Source: Galaxea fascicularis
Lineage: Eukaryota > Cnidaria > Anthozoa > Scleractinia > Euphylliidae
Length of the DNA stretch: 64,000 bases
Reading direction: 5' to 3'
NCBI GenBank assembly: GCA_948470475.1
Contig: OX419346.1
Coordinates: 18,275,504-18,339,503, forward strand
The translations under genes were made by a program, and so were the position numbers. Within the stretch, counting starts at the first letter, position 1. Every line of letters starts with the position of its first letter. The notes under the pieces are model-generated. The model searched no databases, was not told where the DNA came from, and saw only the letters and a list, made by a program, of their open reading frames with translations. Shown here piece by piece: positions 37,401 to 49,400 of the stretch.

Positions 37401-40400
37401 TGCAGTTGTTGGGAGTCTCACCCCCCATGAGCACAAAGGCGTCGCTGTTCAGATCCACCTTGACTTTAATTTCCAAACCATCCAGGAGTAACTTGTCCAT
37501 ATTAAATACGTCGCAAAGGGGTACTCCAACCAGCCCCACTTCTGCTCCGTTGTTGGTGAATGTTGCTCTTTTCACCAGACCCTGGTTATTGTCTGCTGTA
37601 TTGTCTACTTCATCCATGTGCCTAGCAGTATCTTTGTAGTACAGAGCTTTGGTAAGGTAAGATTTCTTAGCCTGTTCTGTAAAGTTTAATAATGTCTTGA
37701 TGTATGCATTGTAGGCTTGAGTGTCTGACTGACACTCACTAACGTTTCGTTGATCTTGATGGTAAACTGTTTCACGATCGAATGGAGAGTGTTATTCACC
37801 AGAGTGTACTTTTTTCCTTCACCCGTGGCCGACCCATCTTACTTGGTAATTTTTACCACCAACCGTAACTCGGTCTTGTTAATGTCAATGCAGTCCTTTA
37901 GGGGTTTGATCACAAACTCGATGGGATTGGTTCCCGTTTGAACTGGTTCATAATCCAACCATTTGCTACTGACGATTGACACATCTGTGACAGGTACTTG
38001 AAACAACTCCAAGCTTGAATTCCCACCAGGGGCTGAGAGAGGGTGTGCTGAAGCCATACTTAGTCAAAAATAGTCTTGAATGTCGAATGCGATGTTCTCC
38101 GTTTCTTGATCGGGTGAGTACTGAATGGTTTGGCTTTTATCGTACGCTTATATGCTCTCTTCCCACGACCTTGCTGTGTAATGTCATCAATGGTGCCCGT
38201 GAGTAAACTTTTTCCAGCCGCTTTGGTTCTCGATTTCGCAGCTGCCTTTAAAGGTTGACCATTCATGACGTCTTGAACAATTTGCATCCCTGTTTCCAAC
38301 CCGGTATTGAGCAATCGCTTTCCAGCGTTCTTTGCTGTTGTTTTGAGAAAGGGTGTAGCTGTACGAAATAGGGTACGAAACATTCCACCTAATCCGTTGC
38401 CCCCTTGTCCGTAAGGGTGCGCTCCTCCATAGATACTTATGTCCCCTCTGCCTTGTTGTGGAAAGGGTATAACTTGTTGGTGATACGGGTAAAATTGATG
38501 GTTCATGGGCAACAACATGTTATAGAATTGCACGACGTCGAAAATGCAACGTTACACGTACAGTACCAGACACAAATGTTATCGGTTGACCAGTGTCTCC
38601 TCTTATATTGATGGCCACTGATGAAAACACAGATGTACGGAGTGAATGATAGGTTGGTTGCTTGACTTCTTCTGTCACCGTGTCACCCGGCTGACCTCGG
38701 GGTACCAGTATTCTGAGCACGTTAGCTTGGGCGTCTCCTACCACTTGGGACTCGATTAGATCTGAATACACGTACATGGTCTGAAAAGAGTGTCTCGACA
38801 ATATTCCCCACACCAAGTCTTCTTTTCTGGCAAGCGTGGTGGTGGTCTTCAACAGGGTAATGCTTTCATCGTGTTTCAATTCGACAAGAGGAGAGCTCTG
38901 AATTTGGTACAAAGCAGGAAGCTGGTTCTTGTGATTTAAGTACCCTAGGGCACGGGCTAATGTCTTGGGCAGAGTCACGTACCAAGCAGTGGGCAACCTC
39001 AACTCGAAGTAATGTTGAGCTTTCTCGTGGATGTAAAAGCACTCGTTTCCTCCTAAACTTATAATCGTTTCTTCACTTTTCAGATAAAGGTCCTTCAAAG
39101 CGTTATGAAGTCCCATCAACATACCATCTATTACGTCTTTGACCGTACGGTAAATACCCCTTGGGAGGTGAATGGACAATGACCAAGGAACAGGCCCTGC
39201 CTTACAAAGCAAAGTGTAAGACAGTTGATTGTTTCTCACATTTTGCCACGTGTATGGGTAGATGATGCGGGTCATGGCCACTTCCCAGTCTTCACTTAGG
39301 TGCAGCTGGGACGGTAATTGCATCTTAAACTCGGACGGCTTGTTTTCTGGATACTGATCCAGGCTTGCATCACTAGTCAACACCATGTAAAAACTGTTTG
39401 TCATGATGATCGACGACGAAAGTGTAATACCACGTTGACGATACCGTCTAGAAATGAAAGCCGTTGACCACAGCCACCTGTTAAGTAGATTTCAACGGTT
39501 TGAAATATCTTTGTACGCAACGGTAGGTAGACAACATGTTCTTTCTCTTCGAGAACTGTTTCTCGAAATGTACCATTGGGTACCATTTCATGTAAGAGAG
39601 GTAAACGCTTGTCACCCACTTGCCAAGGTTCCACGAGGTTGGTTTGTACTTGCAAAAGCGTCTGTTTACACGGGCAGAGAGATAACGAGAAAGGAATGGT
39701 AAAAAGGCCAGGAAATGTGATGGAGGTCTGAGGTGGTATAACACACCAATCGTGACCAAATTTATCTATTGGAATAAGGGAGATATCTTTGTTCAAACGG
39801 ATCCCAGGCTTAACGGTGTGTTGGTCCGTTATCCACCCAAGAGCACGAGCAGTTGAAACGGTGAACATAATCTCTTCCTGAAGAGAGTTCAGAGTTACAT
39901 TCCATTCTTCGTCCACTGTTATTTTGGGTTCAGACGGCAAGTCATCACTGTTCAGACACTGTAGGATTCCCTCCGTAACATCCAGGGCTGTTCGGTACTT
40001 GCCCTCGGGTAAGGTGAACCGATTGAAGTCGTCGGAGCGTCGGACTAAGACATGTGAATGTTGACAACCACCAGGAACGTCAAACCACGATAACGGATAC
40101 ACGATATGATGTAGTCCTACTTCCCAATCTTCTCCATCTTTCAAACGAATTTGCTGAGGTAACGCCACGCGGTAAGAGGACTTGGAATTGGTCAGAAATA
40201 GATTGCTACTAGCGTTACTGGGAAGTGTCACGTAAAAGTTGTTGTCTGCAGTCATGTCTGTTTTTGCAAGGCTACCAGTTGGTTATACGGAATCCAGCTG
40301 TCGTATTTCTTAGGCCAACCCTTCCAATGCACTAGCACTTCTTTGTTCGCCCCTTTTCCTCGATGTTTTAAAACTTTTTCAATGCGAAACAAGTGATGAG

Positions 40401-43400
40401 CTGTTTCTATCACTTTCTGCAACTCGAACTCATAAAAGGTGCCTTGAATCAAATCACCGTCTGCTTCCTTTAAACGGTATACAGGTGGATCCCTTGGAAC
40501 TCTCTGGGCAACCGTAAAGGTCTCTTCCGTCCAGGATGGTAAGTAACCTTTCTCAAAGATTCGCTTATGTTTACTAATCTTGACTTGATCTCCTACTTTG
40601 AATTTATACTTTGCTGGCTTTCGCTGATCCTGATACAAGGTTTTCCAGACCTCTCTTGCATTGTGCACAGTTACATCAGTAAGTTTCATCTTGATACTTC
40701 GGTGGAAATTCTGATTGTAATTGTCATTGACTAACCTGTCCAGTTTGTCCAAATAGTGGTATGAGCTAGTGGTGGTAAACATCCGCCACATTAATTGCTT
40801 CAAGGTGCGATTGAATCTCTCGACCACTTGGGCTTTGGTTTCGTTGTATGTCACGAAATGATGCACGTTCTCATTTTTTAGAAAGGTTTGAAAAACTTTA
40901 TTCTTAAATTCGGTCCCAGCATCGGTTTGCAACTTTAATGGTTTTCGACCTTGCTCGAAGATATTTCTGAACGCTGCCACCAACGAAGAGCCGGTCTTTG
41001 ATTTCAGGGGAATCACCCAGGCGTACTTGGAGAGGATGTCGATACAAGTCAGCAAATACTTGTAGCCCTTATTCCATCGACTCAGACTTTGCATGTCCAC
41101 TAAATCCGCCTGGCACTGAGCATCGATATCAAACACTAATACTCTGTTACGACGAAAGTGTTTTCGTGCCGGTTTGTGTAGGGTGTAACCGGGTTGGCCT
41201 TGGAGCCAACTGAGCACTTGAGAGCGTTTCAATCCATACCGACGTACTGCACGATACAATTTGTCGACTCCCCCTAAAGCAGAAGGACGGTCCACTTCAT
41301 AATACAGTTTCTCTAATAGTCGGTTCATCTGATTGTGGGCCATCTTCTTCTTTTGTGTTTTTCTCTTCGTGATTGTCGATGTCATCTTTCAATTCGATGT
41401 GTACTTCACCACCACAACATGCAACTAAATATCGCATTCTCTGACAAATGTCACTTAAAGAAACGGTAGGCGTTGAACTTTCACACAGACGACTTGCAGC
41501 ACTGCCCATAGTAGAAAACCAAATGATTACAAAATGTTCGTCCACAGGCTTTTTATAATCTGCCACGACATCCACCAGACAGAAGGATAATGTGTAGGAT
41601 AGGCACTCCTTAACTTTCGATGGAATTCATATTGTTCAGTGAACTTGGCGTTACACTGATCCATGTAAAAGTAAACACTCAATAAGCGACCCGAGTTCAT
41701 GGGATCTAGTTCATTCAAAAGAACTGACCAACTTTCACAAGGTAAGGGATTCCATGTGTATCGTGAAAAACAACGTCGAGCACAAGTGCGAACCAAGAGG
41801 AAGTAAACCCTATCCATGTTGACGCGTAACTGGAAATGACTAGTTCCCTCGTTTTATTTTATAGTCAGTCAGCCCTAGGACAGGTCCCTTGCTTTTCTTC
41901 TTTTAAGAGAAAAGTGAAAAATTGATTCTAAGATTTTTCGACCTTGTTAAAACTGGGGGGTGACTTTATTCGACCATGTTAAAACAACAGGGCGACTTTT
42001 CTCGACCATGTTAAAATGTGAGGGTGACTTTTCTTGACCTTCTTAAAACATCAGGGCGACTTTTCTCGACCATGTTAAAACGCGAGAGCGACTATTCTCG
42101 ACCATGTTAAAATGTGAGGGTGACTTTTCTTGACCTTCTTAAAACATCAGGGCGACTTTTCTCGACCATGTTAAAATGTGAGGGTGACTTTTCTTGACCT
42201 TCTTAAAACATCAGGGCGACTTTTCTCGACCATGTTAAAATGTGAGGGTGACTGTTCTTGACCTTGTTAAAACATCAGGCGACGTTTCTCGACCATGTTA
42301 AAACATCATGGCGACTTTTTTCGACCTTGTTAAAACGCGAGGGCGACTTTTCTCGGCTTTGTGTGGGTACATTGCTGGCAAAGGTTTGCTTCTCACTATT
42401 AAAGTGCGCCCCGGCTTTCGTTGTTTCCAAATGCGTCTATTAAAGTAACGGGCTTTACGAAGCACAAACACTTTTTGTTATAGCTCTTTTTAACTGTGTT
42501 AATGCAATAAAGTGTTTGAAATTGCTTGAAAGAAATGCGGTCGACTTTTATCCATTTCAAATTCACTGCATTTTAAGTCTCTGTATTGTGTGTTTAATTG
42601 TCAAGTCCGTGTCATTCATCATCATTAGTCGTGCGCTTCAAATGATTGTTTTAATACCTATAACTGAGAGTTGAATCAAACCACTTTAAAGGTCGGCCAA
42701 AAGGGTGCTTTTAAGATCTCGAGGAAGCGAGATGCCTGTAGGAACCGAATACAACTTCATAAAAAAAAAACTGTTACGGTAAAAATGACTTCGGTCATCT
42801 TTGAGAAAAGATGTTTGTATTATCGCCTCAGTGACCACAATAACATGTTTTGCAGGTGAATTGTTTGACTGAAATTTGCATGTAACAATAACATCTAATG
42901 AACTATTCTTTTCGTCGAGGTCCCTCTGCGCCGCTGTCTATTCATTTATATTCACATTTCGCTGTGTGTCTCTGTAATATTAAACATTTCATAAATAAAC
43001 TGAACTAACCTGAAACTGTCATTAGCTTTCAATCTTTCCATCGTAATCGAAGATGGTTCTCCGTTGGCGCTTTGATTCAATTTTTAGTTTTTTCTACAAT
43101 AAGCTAGGGTAAAACTCGAATCAAAAACCGTGTTTACTTCTGATTTGACAATGAGAGCGAAGCGCGTGGTTCTGCCGACAAAACGCCGTGTGATAAGTTT
43201 GACAAATTCATCTTCCATGTGGACTTTATAAATTCATTTTGATCAAGCACGCAAAACATTCGTTTGATTTCATCATTCGGATAAGAATACACTCTACACA
43301 CTCGAATTACAAACTTAGTATAATTCCTTGATTCACGCTCAACATTCTTGTTTATATTTTCATCTGATCTCTTTGAATAAACACATTCATTCCCGCTAGT

Positions 43401-46400
43401 TTTTTCGATTAGAATCAATTTTATTTTTCAAGACCTCATCCCGGCAGTGTTTCTTGAAAAAAGAGCTGACAATGCGTGACAAGCCATGGAGTTCACATAC
43501 CTATGTGATGATGTCATTCCTTGATACCTACTCAACCCTATTGCGAAATCCTGAACTTTGACCCTTATGATGACGTCATCCCCACCTTCCTGCCCTCGTG
43601 CTGTGCACGTGATAATTACCATATCCCCCATTGTTCTCTCTCTCGCCCCATTGTTCTCGTTAATTTATTCTTTTGAATCGGCCAAGGTGGCCCCCCTTAC
43701 TACTCACAACAGACCGAAACAGTGCCATGAGCCAATCAGAATACGAAGCAATTTTATGCAACCAGTGTAAAACGCGGGAAAATACGCGCGTGCAAGTTAC
43801 GATTGAGTTTTGTTTGCTTTTCATTGGTTTAAAAAGAGGCGTGTCTTTTGCTGCCCAATCACAGAGTGAAGCAATACAAAACCAAAGCAATTGCATTTTA
43901 CTTTCGACGCTCAATTGAAAAGCGCTCTAACATATCCGCCTGTTTATACTCAAATTTTCAAACAATTTAAGGTGGCTCTGAGCTTCTCCAAGGACCTTTA
44001 TTGAGTTATAACAGTTGAAAGCTTAAGTTAGTAGTCCTTATTAAACAGCTACTACTGTTGCGGCACCCTAGCTATTACTTTGCAAATTTCTATAATTTTG
44101 TCATCAGCTGATGTTCACTTGGTTGACATCATTGTCAACCGGAAACTAGTTGCAGTACTGAGCCAAAAGGGTAAACGTGCTGGAAATAATTTCCATCTAC
44201 GTACACATAAAATGGAAAAAAAAAATTACAATGCGGCAGGAGGTGAGGAGAGAACCAGGCCAGGAATAGAAACAAGAAAGAGGTGGAGCAATGAGAGCGT
44301 GAGGAAAAGCAAGATTGCTCGAGTGTTTCAATTCAGAATTGAAACGCCCGAGCAAATGTTTCGCAATCTTCTGGGGCCTATTACTTTTTCGGAATGAATG
44401 AAATCGATAAAATTTCATTATCCTAGTATAATGAATAAAACGAACGGAATGTAGTTTACCATAAATATTCAAGAAATACACCGCTTATGGAACAGTTTTT
44501 AGTCGGAAATCGCGTGTGATCCGGAAATCCCGTATCATGACGTCGACGCCTCAAGTTAGATTCAAAGGCTCGGTCCAGACCTTTTTACTAGGTTACTTCC
44601 ACCACGTTTACTCCCTTCTCGGAAAATGCAATCTTTTGTGAAACCCAACTTATCGGGTTCTGAAATTTCTATTTTCTATAGCAATTGCCACTAAAGTCCC
44701 CAAAAGAATGCCCTTATAAAGAATAGGCCAAGCCACATAGGTCCCATGAACTCTGTGAAAGGGAGGGTAGGGAGAAACTAAGCAAGTAATTTCGTAAATG
44801 TTTAAGTGCGTACGGTGTTTGAAATTATGCCTTCATTTTACATACAATTCCGTCAATTGAAAGATCTTTTCAAACACTTTTTTGGGTAGAGTAGTGATAC
44901 TGTTTGATTGCAAACGCCTGTGAAAGAAATTCAATTATTAGATGTTTGGTTTTGACAACATTTTATTTCAGACATCCGTGTTGTTTGCCATGCTGTGCCT
45001 TCCCACTTCCCGTTTCTGTTAAATTTATGATAGCATATGGAATTCGTCTTTGGTCCTCTTTGAATGGCCCAATATTTGTGTAAAAAAGAATAAAGAATAA
45101 AGGTCCGATGGTGGAAAATTTCACTAGAGTTAAAAGACGCACGGGTTGGAAACAAGAACCTGTCTTTAGAAGGTTCGAAAGGGATTTTCGTTGCTGTAGT
45201 GTTTGTGAAACGATGAAACATTACAAAGAAGGATAATTAATGGTGTGGGCAAACTATACGTCTCCTTGCAACTCTATTGCTGGGCTATGCTAAAAGGGTG
45301 CTTATGACGTCATATCAGTTACCATGGCAACGTGCCAGGTCCACTAAAAGATCCTCTAAATTTCAGTTTTTGTAAGTTAAAAACCAATTCGGTGACCTAC
45401 CTTTTTTATTTCTTTGTTGGAAAGCTCCTTAAATTCATTAATCTTTCAGGCAGTATGTCAAAAAGTTATCGAGTAAAATTTAATATATTAAAAAAAACGC
45501 GTTTTATGGCTTACAGTAAATTGTACTAGATAATTTTCGCCAAAACTTTTACATTTGAATAGCCATGCTTTATGGAGCGGCAATAAATGTCCAAACGCTT
45601 GGCAGTGTTCCTACTGACTTTGTTAACATTTCGTTTAGCGTAAGGCTATGTAGTGGAACAACAAAATAGTATACCGAGTGCAATTGAATATCTTTTTAGA
45701 TTCTCAATGAGATAATTGTATCGTGTAGGGTATCAAACTTTGTTCTCTCTTTAAAATTAATTATATTTTTAGTTTGCATTTTGTCCACTTCACCTCCCCC
45801 CCTGGACTAGAGTGAGGTAACTGCGGGTTGTGCGGAATATTTCCTTTTTACTTTCTAGCTCGCTTTAATTTGTAACTTACTTAGTTGTTACTTGTAAATA
45901 ATAATAAAAAGTGTGCATAAAGTGTGTAGGTTTTACTTACAGATATGAAAGGCTTCCATTTTTTACAAACAATTCCTCGTCAAGTTCCGTTAAAGCGTTA
46001 GAGGACAAATCCCTTGACAAATACAGGACTTTTTGTTTAAGACCATTCAAAGTTAAAAAGAATCGTAAAGGAGGTCATTGAATAGCAAATAGAATAGTTT
46101 GTTCGGCAATTACAATTGATTGCGAAGTTGATGAGACACCAGAACATAAACCCCCACAAAAATGCAAAAGGTCCACTCTGACAATTTTAACATTAAACCA
46201 CCATTAGTTGGACAGAAGTTTAACGAATGCTGGGCAAACTTTATAGCAACACCAGTGTTGTAAGAGGGCCTTTCGAATGGCGCCAACATTGGCTCAGAAT
46301 TTTTGCCAACACTTTCATGGATTTAAACTGGGAGCTTGATGTGCGCATGCGGCTTACTACACTACCTACGATCCAAAATGTGTTTCACAACAGTTTCAAA

Positions 46401-49400
46401 TAGTTTTATAAAAAGGTAGCAGGGCACATCTCCCACAATCCACTCCTTCATCAGTTAATAATACGAAGGTTTTCACTTGTGAAAAAAAACGTATCCGTTT
46501 TCCTGCCCTTCAGGAGGGCTTCCCAAGCAAATCATAAAAAAAAAATTAAAAAAAAAACACGAAGTTTAACACAACTTTCGTTATTCCTTTGAAGTCGTGA
46601 CTTCTTGTTAAAGTTCTTTAAGAGTTATTCCTTCATTTGAGGAATTAATCGAATGTCAAGAAAACAAAAACACACACTACAAAGCCCTACAAAATAACGC
46701 TTTGCTAAAAGGTCGACCTCAATTCCATTCACCTTGTTTGTTCGCAAATTGGATTAGAACACCCGATGCGAGCTAATGTTTACGGAAAACTCTCATTTTT
46801 TTTTAAGTATTACAATCTTCTCACTTGAGGATAGTGTTTTTTGCGTTCTATAATTGTCTTCTGTATATCAGTAAGCCATTTGGACAACCACTATTGCCAT
46901 CATCACCGTCACCACTGCCATCATTATCACCACCACTATCGTCTTCATCCTCACCATCACCACTGCCATCATCATCATCATCATCATCATCACCACCACC
47001 ACCATCACCATCATCATCACCACTGCCATCATCATCATCACCACCATCGCCACCACCATCGCCACCACCATCGCCACCACCATCGCCACCACCATCACTA
47101 CCATCATCATCATCATCATCATCACCATCACTACCACCATCATCATCATCATCGTCATCATCGTCGTCGTCGTCGTCGTCGTCGTTGTCCTCTTCGGCGT
47201 CATCATCAACATCATTAGACTATATCGTTATTAGTTACCTACCACTACTTTCTGAAATGCAATTCTTTGCACAAAAGGTAAAGTCAGCAAGCACAATACA
47301 CTCGATTGGTATCAGTTATTTCTTGGCATCACAACTTTTTACTTACAAAGTAATCATTTTCCTCAGTTTCAAAAACACTCGTTTAGGAAGGACTTTGATA
47401 GTGTTCGATGATAAATCTCTGAAAGCAAAAAAATACATATAGTGATCTACCTCGGTAACTGAAAGAGACACGCGATGGAGCCAGAGGCAAAGCAAGAGGG
47501 GAGTAAAAAATAATGCCTAACTGTAGCCCACTTTGAGCATTCAGAGTGCATTTTTAAAGATGTCTGCAACGTTAATTTACGCAAATTTACAACCTAAAGC
47601 AAAGAGTGGATAGAAATGACTCTGCGATTGTACGATATTTTAGTCACAAAACTCGTAATTTGCAGCAATCGCAAACCGACAGCCACCTGGGACGTTCAAT
47701 GTTGATTATCATAATAATTCTTTAAACAGCGAAAAATGGTGTAAAAGTTTTGTATTCTTCAAAAAGCTTGAAGAAAAACGCGGAAATGATTAAAACGAGA
47801 CTTAACAAATTCGAAATTGAGCCTTTAGAAAATGAGAAGTCTTGCGTTACCGTTGCTATGATAACAGCTGTTGCTCGGAAACCGACGAGAACATAAACTT
47901 TGGTAATACGTCGAAAAGATGCTGTAGTGTCAAGAAAATCAAAGACTGTCTTCTATAAGATATGTTGATTTCAACAGGTACACCTCTAAGCCAAAAAAAA
48001 CTGCTGCGAGCCTGGCCTTAATTATGCGTTTTATGACAACATTATCTCACTTTAATACCGGCTATTAAGCTATGTAATGTTGTGCTACTACTTGTGACTT
48101 ACAGGTTGGTCAAAGCGATCAGATTAGCAAATACTTCTTCGGTTAACTCCTCAATGATATTTGATGAAAGATCACTATAATAAAGTCAAACACTGTTACA
48201 TGTAAACTTCGATAGGCTACTTTAAAAAAAACTATCAAGACTTGGCGAGAAAGATCAGGAAGCTTTTAAACGTGAAAACCACAGTTACACCTGTAGTGGT
48301 TGGGGCACTTGGAGCTAACCCGAGGGGATTAAATGCACATTTGGTGAGAAGTATGGAGGAAATAAAAAATTAGTACGCAGGAAATTTAAATTAACATAAA
48401 GGCAGGCACTTATCAGTATGGAGGAAGTAAAACAATAGTACACAGGAAGGCAGGGGAAGGTATTAATGAGGTATAATTTTCCACGACATACTACTTAACT
48501 GAAACTGAATGTTGCCAGGCGAGGACGTTACGACAGGAAATGTGACCTTTTCGTTACTGTAAAATTTGCGTCTCTGTATCAATTGACTGTTTTTGTTTTG
48601 GTTTTATTATTACATTGCCAGAAATTTAGGACAAGATGGCGGCGGCGCCTGCGCACCAAGGCCAGAATGGCGGCAAACTCATGTAAAGAAATGTATGGAG
48701 ATATGAAATTATTTTCATATATACAGATAATTAGGTTGCGGTTCGTCATATCACGATTCGATACATGTTCAGTAGTGTATAAGCTTCGCATTTGACCTAT
48801 CAACGGCTACTTAGATGGATGATTACTTACTTCCCGACGCCTCGACCAATCCATCACACATTGATGCTCCATTCTCCATACATTGCTTTAAAATCGTAGC
48901 GAAGTCATGCCACAAACTCGTCCACTGGCAAGCAAACCCTTTCACAATGTGAATCATCACGACTCGATATAACTTCTGCGATGTTTAAACGATCTAATTC
49001 TGCCGAAAAATGCATGAATTGCCCACGGCAAAATACTTCCAAGGACGTCCTTATCTTTCTCATTTTTCGTCTGTAGCACAGCAAGCGGACGCCATATGTA
49101 TGTATGAAAGAAAGCTACAAACTCGAAGCTTTCCCTGCACGAGCCGCCATTTTCTTTGTTGATCAACACTGGTGTTTCATGGGATATAAACTGGGTTACA
49201 GTCCCCTAGCAACCCTAGATTTGGTTTGAATGGGAGTAAATACGCGCGAAAATCGAACACAGCTTAATTTATAAAGGCTATCACACTAGTATTTAAACCA
49301 AAAAAATGTCGGACATTGTCGAGAATTACTTTGCACCAAATAAAATATCTACAGAGCTTAGATTGTTCAATATATCGTATGAAACAGCGTCTTTCCCACT

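Larger units (their letters stand above)
33094..43704 (-). mobile_element. Polinton/Maverick-type element lacking DNA polymerase B (10.6 kb)
   Basis: Complete element: inverted repeats of about 1.3 kb, ends 5'-AGTAGTAAGG and CCTTACTACT-3', and a 6-bp duplication as expected for Polintons. All genes read on the minus strand, in the order small ORF, small ORF, integrase, two paralogous virion-like proteins, basic core-like protein, major capsid, protease, ATPase, small basic protein, proline-rich protein. These are the morphogenesis genes of Polintons (virus-like transposons related to adintoviruses). Normal Polintons are 15-20 kb and encode a protein-primed family B polymerase. None fits here: every part between the inverted repeats is accounted for. 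The element is therefore a nonautonomous or differently replicating form. It sits in the intron between LRR exons 8 and 9 of the receptor-like gene. Confidence 0.9.

Noticed and set aside
41936..42358. Possible CRISPR array
   Set aside because: The 32-base units are contiguous without unique spacers, in an animal genome and inside a Polinton.
44080..44397. 105-codon plus-strand ORF right of the Polinton
   Set aside because: No recognisable domain; it overlaps an inverted repeat and lies antisense in a host intron.
46825..47442. ORFs rich in His, Ser/Pro or Met/Val
   Set aside because: They come from a trinucleotide microsatellite that is open in several frames.
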